Source of the DNA: Pohlia nutans
Taxonomy: Eukaryota > Streptophyta > Bryopsida > Bryales > Mniaceae
DNA: 64,000 nt
Assembly: GCA_022496805.1 (NCBI GenBank)
Contig: CM040100.1
Location: 18,629,009-18,693,008 of the forward strand
Reading direction: 5' to 3'
The notes under the pieces are model-generated. The model did not search any database. It had not been told where the DNA came from and was given only the letters and a program-made list of their open reading frames with translations. Below are positions 48,280 to 58,814 of this stretch, one piece after another. The translations under genes and the position numbers were made by a program. Numbering within the stretch: the stretch's first letter is position 1; each line of letters starts with the position of its first letter.

Positions 48280-49814
48280 TTAAGGATTAATTAGCACAAA
48301 TAATTTCAAAGAATCACCACTTTAAGAGTATCTCATTTCAAATCCATCCCAACAAATTTTACACATAAAATGTTAATATTTTATTTGTAATCAAATTTAG
48401 AAGGAATTTTAAAATTTTAACTTTCAAATTTTATAATAAAATATTGGTGATAGTATTGGTGAATCAAACCGTATGTATGGAATCTAAAATTCAAAATCTA
48501 GAATTTTCATTTGTATATTAAATCCTAAATATTCTTCTAAATAGTACTTTAATTCTCAAATCGTTAATTCTAGGGACACCTTGGTACGTTTAGGGGTTAA
48601 ATGCAAAATTGGTATGTATATTGCACATGCACTTTTAATTAAAGGGGTGTTAAAAGCGAAAGTCCAAAGGCCGTTGCTCTCCATGGCAGCACTTTTTGTA
48701 TGTTTTGACGCCGATGTGATGGACTCTCAAGGGAGAATTGGGTTGCCCAAGAATGGAAGCCTAATTTTTCCTTAAGAGGCCATTGATTTTTGTATATTTG
48801 TACATTTTTCTATATATTTTCAGCGCTAGACTTTGAACTTTTGGCATGAATTCGGTTTAGACTGCGACGGCCTCTCTTCATAGTATGAACTAGCCCTAAG
48901 ATTCATTTGCCAGATTTTTTTGGCTGAACCTATTATCAAATTTAATCTTACCCTTTGTCCAATGGGCATTGGGTCACTTAGCTGGTTCACACTTCTTGCG
49001 GTAGGCAAATGATTGCAGATTTTCACCAATAGGAGCAGGTCACAACAGCAGTGACGTGAAAACCAGAACTCATTTTTTCCTGTTTTAAGAAAGTCCTTGG
49101 TTGTTGCAACAGTATGTGTGAACAACCCTACAGACATTACGAACAAGCACTTTATTCATGCCGACCTCAAAAGAGGACTAGAGTTTCTATCTATCAGATT
49201 TAATCTTTTGAATTTTGAATTATATTTTTTAACTTTTTACACAAATCAAGGACACATTATCGGATTGTACTATCTGTAGAGGCTGAGTGGCCTGACTGAA
49301 AATGAGTAAAGAAAAGTATAAAGGTAAAAAGACAAGAGAGGGATACCTGTCTCTAACTCACAGCTGCAGAAATGCATTGGGTGGTTCATCATGCCTCCAC
49401 GTGTCACATTGCTTCACAAAGAGCTCACTTTGTGGTCAATATTGGGCACTTGTGCAAGGAATAGAATAGGATCTTCAAATTAGAGTAGATTGGGTTTTTC
49501 ATAGTTGGACATGTGGCACACTCACAATGTTTTTCAATGACTTTTCCTATGTTGGAAATTGTTACTCGTCTCAAGGAAATTTTTATACTTTAAAACTGAG
49601 GAAGTCAATTTTGGTTGCTTCAAGCACAAACTCCAAATAGTTTTTAGTTGGTTTGAAATATATGCTTGAGACGGATTTGAGAAATGAAAATAAAAATGCA
49701 ATATAAAGACAACAAATATAACAATTATTTCAGTTTATAAAAATGTATTTCTAGTTATCATGGATGCTATTGAATTTTGGTTTTTTAAACTCATTCATAT
49801 TGTATGATTGCATT
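48280..49814. other. Intergenic region with a truncated TTAA element
   Basis: ttggtacgtttagggg followed by TTAA at 48597-48600 looks like a right-hand MITE end whose left end is not recognisable. No gene found. Confidence 0.5.
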
Positions 49815-49818
49815 TTAA

Positions 49819-51028
49819 CCCCTAAGGGTCCCTAGCTTTTTTGGGCTTAAAATCATCATCGCTTTTGATGTGTTATAGGTCTAAATGTAAGTGAGGTATA
49901 GAAATCTCAACCGTACAATATTGTAACATACATGTTGTAGATCATGTGGATCAATTTTGGGGTCATTTGGCCATGTAGATTGCAAGATCATAGTGTTTTA
50001 GTGCTAAAAAAGAATGCTGGAATTTTCCTAGCAACACAGTTAGAGGTGAAATTTGTTTTCAAAATTACTCAAATGAAAAAACTTTGAATTGTAAAGTAGT
50101 TCAAAATCATCATGTAAACACATCGGTACCCAAAAAGCCTCATGAAATTTTTTAATGTGCCTTAAAATGGCCCTGCAATGTCAAAAAGTAGCCCGAAAGT
50201 GACCCATTTGAACCAAAAAGCAAAAAGTGTCCAAACTAGACCCGTGCACTAAAATGACTCCCAAACATTCAAAACAAAATTGATTGACATGAACATTTTA
50301 AGGTTGATTGTCCTAAAACCACCAACTTAAGCAATCTGGCCTATTTTTGGCAGTGCTAAATTCAAAAAAAAATGACTGCATTCGAAATAGGTTTTGATGA
50401 GGATTGCAAAAATTTCCAACATCTAATTCACATTTGTCAATATTATACAAAATTCCAAAGTGGAAAGTAACCTCTGACCCATACATCACATACCAATTTC
50501 CTAAGTTCACATTTTGTTGTTCCTAGATTCTGCTCATGAGCTAACCCAAAACTGCCAACTATTTCTTCGCAATGCTTGGCATGCCATTGGTTTACTTGAA
50601 TAGTGAAATTGGTGGTTTTGAGTCTCAATTGTGGTTAGATTCCCCAAGAAAGCTCTACATGTCATAATTGGGGGAGGTGGTGGTTTTAGGACATCCTACC
50701 TTACCATGATAACTAGACTTCAAGGGGAATCTAACCCAACAAGTTTTATTGAAAACGGACTTGGGATGAAGGAGATACAAGCCCCCGAAGTTGCTGCCAT
50801 CAAAATTCACATAAACTGTCCAAAAATAAGATACCTACTTTCAAATGATCACCAAAAATTCAATTCATCTCGGATTGATCTGAAATTTTTATCACAAATT
50901 TCATGCATCATGCGGGGAGTTTTAGAAAAATTTCATTATTTTTGGACACTTTTTGCAAAAGTTACAGCTCTTCAAAGGTGAATGTCCCCCAAAAACGTCC
51001 AAAATATGGACGTTGGGACGGTTAGGGG
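49819..51028. mobile_element. Large piggyBac-like MITE M11 (1210 bp) with a nested element
   Basis: CCCCTAAGGGTCCC ... GGGACGGTTAGGGG with TTAA on both sides (49815-49818, 51029-51032). A separate foldback family member lies inside at 50303-50699. No transposase frame. Confidence 0.78.
50303..50699. mobile_element. Foldback MITE family B, copy 1 (nested in M11)
   Basis: Left gttgattgtcctaaaaccacca and right tggtggttttaggacatcc are inverted. The interior is shared with 58081-58475, including ttcttcgcaatgcttggcatgcc. Confidence 0.8.
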
Positions 51029-51722
51029 TTAAAAGCAATATGTGTTGACCATTGTGGTGTGAAGATTTGGAAGCCTTAATTCATGTACAAATTAAACTAG
51101 TATGTGAAGCGTATAAGAACATAGTTCTTTGATTTTGAAATTCTAGATAAAATCTAAGACAACTTCAAAAAATGTGCAAAAAATGTATACAAAGGGCATC
51201 AATTTGACATCTTCGCTTGATTTGATAGAAAATTTAGCTCAAATCTTTGAGAGGTGAAGTTCTGAAATAGATAGCGGGTCCGTAACTATAACCAAAAACT
51301 AAAACATAACATTCTTTAGCAGTCCCATTGTTCAACTTTGGGATTCAGCATCAATGCAGAAATCGTAATCTTTTGAAGAATAAAAGCCATCTCTAGTTAA
51401 TGATGGTTTGACAACTCAACAAACTTCTATATATTTTTAATAGTTTCTACATGTTCCACAACACCAATTTCATGTTCATATACTGATTCTCTGCACATGT
51501 AAAAGGGTGTGATGTAGTATTAGCTAAAAAATGTTATGAATGATGAGAAATTTTAGTAAATGGTTAAAACGTTAATTCTAATATTCAGGACAATTTCATC
51601 AAAATTCCAATAATTTGCAAGATTTACAAGCATTCTTAATTCTTGCTCATCATTGTCTGAAATGTTCTACACTACAGTATTCACCAAATTTCACTACTTA
51701 TAACATAAAGGATGATCTTTAA

Positions 51723-52574
51723 TCCCTAAATGCCCACAACCCTCTCTAGATTGGGCAATTTTGCAAAGATGCATAATAAAATGCAACTAAGAGGGATATT
51801 TTGAACTTGATGAAGGAATCAAAGTTGTACATAATGAATTTTAGATTCTATCCCTGTTGTTAGATCTATGATTGCTATCACCAATATTTTTTTATAAATT
51901 TTGAAACTCAAAATTCAAAATTCTTTTGTAACTCGATTACGAACAAGATATTGACAATTTGTGGATGAAATTTGTTAGGATGGGTTGGAATGAAATACTC
52001 TAAGTGTTGTGATTTTTGGAGATTTCTTGGTTGCTTGATTCTATAAGTTGACTGCTTCAAGAGCACTTTTGAACACTTTTGAACTAAGATTTTAGAAATT
52101 TTTGGTAAATCATTGCAACATGAAACGTCGGGGAAGTCACTTAGTGTAAATTTTGGTATATATGAGTAAATAGAGGGTATTTAATGGGTTGCTATGAAAT
52201 AATTGGAATATTCTATTATTTACAGTATAGTTAGGATATATTTATGGTATATTCTAATAATATTCTCAAATTGGTCAAAATACACCCAATACTACTTCTA
52301 AAAAGTTATAAATTTCGTCTCAAATGAATAAAGGACACCCTATATTTGTTCTCTCATGGTTATCTAAATTTTAGATAGTGACTTCCCCGGGCATGAAACA
52401 AGGCATAAAAAATTCACAAATCATCCCCTCTCTAATTGGATCACACATGCATGAAGTTAACTTCCCATAAAATCTATAGTAAAAAACCCACACTACAAAA
52501 AGTGCATGACGGATGAAAAATATTGGATGAAATCTGTAGATCGTCCAAAAAATGGACGCTTGGGCAGTAAGGGA
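51723..52574. mobile_element. piggyBac-like MITE M12 (852 bp), interrupted
   Basis: TCCCTAAATGCCC ... GGGCAGTAAGGGA with TTAA on both sides. Same family as M3, M9 and M13. Its extra length comes from an insertion at 52127-52391. Confidence 0.8.
52127..52391. mobile_element. 265-bp MITE with 8-bp TSD nested in M12
   Basis: CGGGGAAGTCACT ... AGTGACTTCCCCG inverted ends (13 bp). CATGAAAC stands on both sides (52119-52126 and 52392-52399), an 8-bp direct duplication, and sister MITEs carry a single uninterrupted version. An 8-bp TSD fits hAT-like elements, but the ends do not match a hAT consensus well. Confidence 0.85.
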
Positions 52575-52582
52575 TTAAACAT

Positions 52583-52680
52583 CAAGGAATAGGGCTAGAG
52601 CATAGTGTTCAAGGCCCATATTAGCATTAGTTTGGTGCAATATGGACTTTGGGCACTATGCTTTGACGTAAAAGAATTCT
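52583..52680. repeat. Imperfect hairpin around agcatagtg-ttcaaggcccatat
   Basis: agcatagtgttcaaggcccatatt pairs with aatatggactttgggcactatgct across a short loop. May be part of a larger repeat to about 53120 where the motif reappears. Confidence 0.6.
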
Positions 52681-52795
52681 TTTTTTATATAGCATGTCCT
52701 TGTTATGGTGAACACCATGCTCCAGGATGACGGGGATGTTATATACCTCAATGTTATGCTTCAAGTTGGCGAGAACATCAGTTCTTTAAGTAGGA

Positions 52796-52905
52796 TAAAG
52801 CACCCATTTAGGGGATTCACTAGTGCAAGGGCACTGGAGCTTGGGCTACGTCCTCGCGCTAGTGACCTTATATTGGTGAATCCCCTCGATGGGTGCTTTA
52901 GCATA
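52796..52905. repeat. Long imperfect hairpin, precursor-like
   Basis: Left arm aaagcacccatttaggggat-tcactagtg and right arm caatattggtgaatcccct-cgatgggtgcttt are inverted with few mismatches over about 30 bp, separated by a GC-richer loop of about 40 bp. Size and shape would suit a foldback transposon or small-RNA precursor. Confidence 0.6.
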
Positions 52906-53120
52906 CACATTATTCATTACACTGGTTATCCCATTTAGTGAGGGAGGATTTATAGTGAGTGTGGGAAATTCGTGAAGGTGATTATAAACATCGTTATGAT
53001 ATAAAATTAGCATGATATGAAGATTTCAGCCCTCACTAATTATGAGATTTTGGCAAAATAGTGCGTGCTTCGGGAATTAGTACCACATGCACTAAATGGG
53101 ATACTCAGTATAGTGTTCAA

Positions 53121-54073
53121 GTAGTTCATTTTTACTGTAGTAAAATTTTGATGTAGTGTCTCGGACATTATTTCTCAACACAGACACTATTTGACTTTTT
53201 GAAGATATATTGTCACTGTAAGAAAAGCTTTATTGTAAAGTTTACAACTGTAAAAGCTTCAAGTAAACCTCATGGATGTAGCATAGCATTTAGTAGTCTT
53301 TGTGCGTTCTGCCTTTCCTTCATGCACTGTGTTCATCATCTTCGAACTCCATCCATCCAATTAGCTAACGATGAAGGTCCTTGGGTGTAGAATATGTTGT
53401 ACATTCTCATGTGGGGTGAGGTAGAGACATCGCAAACTACTAAATGTTATGAGTGCTCCAATGACAAATGACAATTTTATGATAAACATGGCAACTCATT
53501 TCATCGCTTGGAAGGAAGATGACACTCTCAATGGAAGTGGGAATGACAAGTGACAAAGTCCTATGTACTACAGGGACTATTTCTCCTCATTTTTGAACAA
53601 ACTGTGATAAAAGACATCAATTCTTGTAGGAAACTGAACCACAATTTTAGTGTTAGTAGTGTTTAAAGATGTTAAAATTGAGCAAAAATGATTTCAAAAC
53701 TTGCCTCAAATTTCCTTTGTTTTTGTAGTTGGACAATATTTTTGGCAGAAAAAAAGAGTTAAATTTACATAATTGCAATCCTAACCTCTGATCCTTTGTA
53801 TCGTATCAAATGTGGATTGAACAAACCTTGACAATGACACTCACCCAATTGCAAACCCTCAAACCTCACACATCAATAAACTTTAGGCAGCCAATTCTCA
53901 TGTGATTTTCATGTGAAAATCATGCAACATCATTCTGACATTGATCTCATATAAAGCTCATGCACATTGTAACATGAGGTTCATGTTGTATTGGCAAGCA
54001 CAAATTACTTTTTTATTTTTATTGACACAAAGGAGCTAAGCACTAATTATTTTGATGATCTATGTCATATTAA
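53121..54073. other. AT-rich intergenic region
   Basis: No gene found. Contains the inverted partner of the 30-bp repeat at 35208-35245. Confidence 0.5.
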
Positions 54074-54610
54074 CCCCTAAAAGCCTGAGGGGTATTGGAC
54101 AAAACATAGATGTGTTATAATATGTGCCTTCCATATGTTTGATGAAGTTTGGTTCAATAGACAAAATGTAGAGTATCATCTCTACAAATTATCCGTACGG
54201 TCAAACTTCCAAAAATAACTTTAGATCATTTTTAAATGAATTTAAAAGCATAAACCTTTGAAAATTTGTATAAATTATAATTTTCAATTTTAGAGTTCAA
54301 AATTTAGTATGATTGGTTAAAGTTGGGCTATCTATTGTAAACTTCAAAAAAGCAAAAGAAATGATTGAGGGATCATCATTACTTTCCCCAAATAGCAAAT
54401 TTTATAACACTAAGACAATGTTGAGGTGATCTACTTTGAAAAATTCTCCCCGGTGGAGTTTAACTCGAATTGCTGTAATTCAAATTGGGTTGGAAAGTAG
54501 ACTTGATGTAGTATTTTAAAATATTTTTATTTTTTCAAAGATTTTTTTCTTCCGGGTAGCCCATTAGATTCGGGCAGCGACCAGAAAATGGTCGTTTGAG
54601 CGCTTAGGGG
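54074..54610. mobile_element. piggyBac-like MITE M7 (537 bp), inverted relative to M6
   Basis: CCCCTAAAAGCC ... GAGCGCTTAGGGG with TTAA on both sides (54070-54073, 54611-54614). Reverse-complement relative of M6, with cgaccagaaaatggtcg near its right end. Confidence 0.87.
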
Positions 54611-54959
54611 TTAACATAGAAATCATGCCATCATTCTAATGTAAACTCTGGGAACCATAAATCTCGTGTGATTTCAATGTCAAGGTCCATGCGAGTTTCA
54701 TACCATTTTCACACCAGAATGATGCCCCCTGTTTTTATTGATGCAGTCCAAACCCAAAGAGCGGTGGCCAAATTTTCATCTAACAAATACCACAGTGACT
54801 GTTCAGTGAGAACTCCGACCGGGACCCATCACCGTGAGGTCCACCGTATTAAAATATCCGCGCCACATGTCCCCCCTAGTACCGCGCCCCTACGCGCTTC
54901 CCAACCCCGCCGTGCCACTTGTCGCCCTCTCGCGCTCCCCCGCCATTACGTATATGCAA

Positions 54960-55427
54960 CCTCTTCCTGAGACTTTTGCAGTGCAACTCCAGTTCCTCTC
55001 CATTCCGCCATCGCCAGACAGACCTCCATTCTCTCTCATATTTCCACTGCTACTCTTTCATCTCCACTGTCGTTCTTAGTAGGAAATCACGGCATAATCA
55101 ATTCCTTCCAATCCTGAAAAAATCCGCCTCTCTTTCATATAAATTTGACGACATTTCGATTCGTTCTAGTGTGTTTTCTTGCCTTTTTCGAGTGTCTAGT
55201 TGCATCTACTCCTTCCTCTCTTCCATATTCTTAAAAAATTCTTTGACTCGAATTTGATAAAATTTTGACACTTACAGACGTGGAAGAAGCGACAAGAGTT
55301 TTCTATTGAGACTAGAGTTTGTGGTTCTCTTTTGTGAGGAGGAAGAAGAGACAAGAGTTAGGGTGCGTTGAGGAGGAGGAGGAGGAAGAAGAAGAGTTTT
55401 GTGTTGAGATTTTTGATTTTCGGTGCA
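54960..55427 (+). promoter_or_regulatory. Promoter and 5'UTR of the GC-rich gene
   Basis: CT-rich DNA from about 54960, then a TATA-like atataaatt at 55137-55145 about 290 bp before the ATG, then a leader with a GAG/GAA-rich tract (55368-55400). Typical plant promoter layout; transcription start not proven. Confidence 0.5.
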
Positions 55428-56063
55428 ATGGCGTTGAGTGCGAGCTCGTCGTGCACGAAGACAGTGGTGGCAGTGGCGGAGCCGCCGAAGGTGACGACGA
55501 GGAGTGAGGGGAAGGCACAGGCAGGGGGCGTGCTGCCGTTGCCAGTGAAGCCGAAGTTTCAGAGCTCCGCGTTACAGAGAACGAAGTCAAGGAAGCCAGT
55601 GAAGAAAGGGACGGCAGTGAGCGCAACTTTGCAAGAGGCAGTAGTGACTACAACTCCTGCAGTAGAAGAGAGTGTTAGTGTTTCGGCTACTCCACCCGCA
55701 GGAGAGGTTCTTGAAGAAGAAGACGCCGCCACGGAGGTTCTTGCACCGGGGGGCGCGATGCGTGTGCGCAAGACCGCGGGCAAGACGAATTCGAGAACCT
55801 CCCGGCGACGGGCGCTTGTGATGTGCCTGGCGCTAGGGATGGTGAGGCCGTGCGCGAGTAACATGGAGAATAACAACAGCCAGCAAGTTACTGCGGATCT
55901 GCGACGCACTGCTTCCGCAATGCCGGCGTTGCGCAGAACGGCGAGTTCTTTCAAAGCCGCCGGGTCCTCTCTCGTCAGCCAAGTGTCGTTGGCCACCACC
56001 ATGAAGCAGACTAATCTCTTAGGAGAGCCGGAGGATTTGCAGAAGCTCACGTCCCTGCAATAA
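55428..56063 (+). CDS. Unknown protein, 211 aa, single exon, with paired RRTAS motifs
   Basis: I do not recognise the family. The frame runs from ATG (MALSASSSCTK) to TAA in DNA much richer in G and C than its surroundings, with a TATA-like box and leader upstream. The protein is rich in Ala, Thr, Ser, Arg and Lys and looks mostly disordered. A short hydrophobic stretch after a basic cluster (SRRRALVMCLALGMVRP, about residues 124-140) could be a weak membrane or targeting segment. Two nearby RRTAS motifs (LRRTASAMPALRRTASSF) fit basophilic kinase sites. An earlier in-frame TTG would add 20 residues; the ATG is preferred. The opposite strand is open for 163 codons but lacks similar context. 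Confidence 0.65.
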   Translation: MALSASSSCTKTVVAVAEPPKVTTRSEGKAQAGGVLPLPVKPKFQSSALQRTKSRKPVKKGTAVSATLQEAVVTTTPAVEESVSVSATPPAGEVLEEEDAATEVLAPGGAMRVRKTAGKTNSRTSRRRALVMCLALGMVRPCASNMENNNSQQVTADLRRTASAMPALRRTASSFKAAGSSLVSQVSLATTMKQTNLLGEPEDLQKLTSLQ

Positions 56064-56128
56064 ATTTTTGGAAGAAGATCAGAGCGTTTTTCGTTTCTGC
56101 TTGCTCTACTATTGAAGCGTTTTTTGGT

Positions 56129-56640
56129 AGGAGATTCTTATTCATATTGTAGCGTGTACAGTCAATCATGTAAATTACTGTCTGTGTTTTTTCTTCCGGA
56201 ATCGGATGTACATGTGTTTGCCGCGATCGATGTTGTGTTTACATGTTCATAGAGATCGATTTTTGAAAATCAATTTCAGGTGCTACTTTTACAATTTCTC
56301 GTTCTATTCTTCTAGTGCTGAACTCTTTGAATTACGTATCTGGAATTATTTTTTCCCTTTTAATTTTTATCTATCTTGGAAGAATCAAAGTCATGTTTCT
56401 GAGGCTGAGAATTTTTCAATCATTCCTGCTTGCTCCGTTTTCTAGGAGATTCTTGTTCAATTGCAGCGTGTGTAGTCATCCATACAAAAACACTTTTTTA
56501 TTTTACTGAAATCGGGTGTACATGTGTTGACAGACATCGATTTGTTTTCAGGTGCTACTTTTATAGTTTCTCTATTCTTGTTGTGCTAAACTCTTTGAAT
56601 TATTACCTTTATGTCCAGCTTTCTGTGTGATGTTGGTGTT
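56129..56640 (+). repeat. Imperfect tandem duplication downstream of the GC-rich gene
   Basis: aggagattctt...gcgtgt...gtcat, then ggtgtacatgtgtt...atcgatttt...caggtgctactttta, then gctgaactctttgaatta occur twice. The copies start at 56129 and 56444, an offset of about 270-315 bp. Lies in the probable 3'UTR or just beyond. Confidence 0.75.
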
Positions 56641-57018
56641 GGAAATGGTACTCAGGACTTCGGTTTATCTCAATATTTGTTCTGGACTGTTGACGGCCTT
56701 CATAACATTTGTTGACAGCAGGGGAGGAAACTGTTATGTAGACTGGAGACTGTGATCATTGACCTTGTCATGCTGGTGGAGTTGTACGTTTGCACGGATA
56801 CCTACCGAGGGTTCAGTTTCAGCACTTCAATCATGGTGAGTTGTTGGCTACGGTAAATTATGTGAAAGATGGGATGGGTGTGAATAATGGGCCAACTATG
56901 AATCGCTGGGTCGTTCACATTTCTCTAATAATGAATGACAGCCATAACTTTCTAGTAAGGTATGAATTTGCTGTCATCCACATTTTGCTGTCAATTTCAA
57001 TTTCCGTGAATCCCTTGA

Positions 57019-57581
57019 CCCTTAAACGTCCTCCCCAAATTTTGCAGTTTTGTAAAGATGCATCATAAAATGCAACCCAGGGGATATTTGAATAAAATTT
57101 GTACGTTGTAAATTTTAGATTCTATCCATACAATCAGATTTGAGATTGCTATCACCAATATTTTTGTATAAATTTTGAAACTTGAAATTGAAAATTCTTT
57201 TGTAATTTGATTACGAGCAAGATACTGACAATTTGTACATGAAATTTGTTGTGATTGATTGAAATGTAATACTCTTAAGCATAGTGATTTTTGGAGTTTT
57301 TTTGGTTGCTTAATTTTATGAGTTGATTTTCTTAAGAGCACTTTTACACTGAAGTATTTTTCGAAATTTTGGGTGAATCACTTCAACATGAAATGAGATA
57401 TAAAATTTTCACAAATCATCTACTCTCTAATCGGATCACAAATCGGATCACACATGCATGAAGCTAACTTTCCATAAAATATATAGTATAAAATCCACAT
57501 TGCAAAAAGTGAACGACGGATGAGAAAACCGTGTTTGATTCTGTCCATCATCCACTTTTTGGACGGTTGGACGTGTAGGGG
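57019..57581. mobile_element. piggyBac-like MITE M13 (563 bp) with TTGA duplications
   Basis: CCCTTAAACGTCC ... GGACGTGTAGGGG. The flanking tetranucleotide is TTGA on both sides rather than TTAA. Family of M3, M9 and M12. Confidence 0.8.
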
Positions 57582-58814
57582 TTGAAATTATTGACCAAGC
57601 TTGTCGGGCTTGGTTTTCTCAGTTTTCGTTTTCAAATCACTTTGACCATGAACTGCTAAATAATGGAGAAACGTTTTTATGAACTTTCTTTTTCAGGCAT
57701 CATCCATGACAAGAATAATATGTACCTACATTTTTAGAACGTAAATTACTTCCGTAATTTGAGGCTAAATCGCAAAATACTCCTTTCTTTCTAAATTAGG
57801 GAAGGACATTAAAAAGGTTAAAAGGACATAGGGACCTAATCCCCATCTTGAATACGGTACCCGGTACTGAACTACTGACCCTTACTAATCAGTGGCAGTG
57901 GCAACTCATTAGTTGGAGTTTTTAGCATGATGAGATGCATCTATTTTCAACCCGGCTCTCTTTGTGGAGAAGAAAACTGTAATAGCAGCCGACTCTTACC
58001 CAAAATCTGATCCATAAGATCTGCTCTTTCCTAATAACCATAACGTCAGGTGGGCCGGTTGCAAAAGTAACAGATATAAGGTTGGATGTCTTAAAACCAC
58101 CAACTTAAGAAATATGGCCTCATTTTAACAAGGTTATTTATGAGAAATATTTTTCAGTCATTTGGAAGAAGATTTCTCACGAAGTGCACAAATTTTTGCA
58201 ATTTAATTCTCAATATTCAAATTGATACAAATTTTCAAAGTGAAAAGAATTTTGTGACTCAAATCAGACCTCTAGGTTTCCCCATGTCCACACCATGTGG
58301 TACTAATTTTCACTCATAATGATACCCAAAACCTCCAACTACTTCTTCGCAATGCTTGGCATGCCATTGGTTTACTTGAATACTGAAATTGGTGGTTTTG
58401 AGTCTCAACTGTGGTGGCCCCAAGAAAACTCTACATGTCATAATTGGGGGAGGTGGTGGTTTTAGGACATCCAACACCACAGGATAATATTGAGGTCAGC
58501 ATGGTACCCCAAAACCAGAATGATGTAGAAAAGATGGAACATGTGGACATGCTGAGTTGCATCTATTGTCAATTCGGCTAACTTTATGGAGAAGAAAACT
58601 GTAATAGAAGCCGACTCGTACCCAAAATCTGATCCATGGGATCAGGTCCTTCCTAATAACCATTACTAACCAGGTCAAGTGGGCCAGTTGCAAAAGTTGC
58701 CAACGTGCATACCGCAGGATAATATTGAGGTCAATGTTCTGAATTGACCGTATCAATTATCCATCAACAGTAGCATGGTACCTCAAAACCAGAATGATGT
58801 TGAAAACGTGTTGA
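57582..58814. repeat. Duplicated 3' flank of the ARP gene, with a nested MITE
   Basis: About 57937-58080 and 58552-58700 are diverged direct repeats (ggagaagaaaactgtaata-agccgact, cccaaaatctgatcca, gtgggcc-gttgcaaaagt). The continuation ggataatattgaggtca...catggtac-ccaaaaccagaatgatgt is also present twice (58484-58530, 58710-58800). The left copy is split by the family B MITE. Confidence 0.75.
58081..58475. mobile_element. Foldback MITE family B, copy 2 (395 bp)
   Basis: gttggatgtcttaaaaccacc ... ggtggttttaggacatccaac inverted ends. Shares its interior with 50303-50699. Interrupts the left unit of the duplicated ARP 3' flank, which gives a clear pre-insertion sequence for comparison. Confidence 0.83.

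Noticed and set aside
55559..56050. 163-codon minus-strand frame opposite the GC-rich gene
   Set aside because: The promoter, leader and better start context favour the plus strand; GC-rich DNA commonly leaves the opposite strand open.
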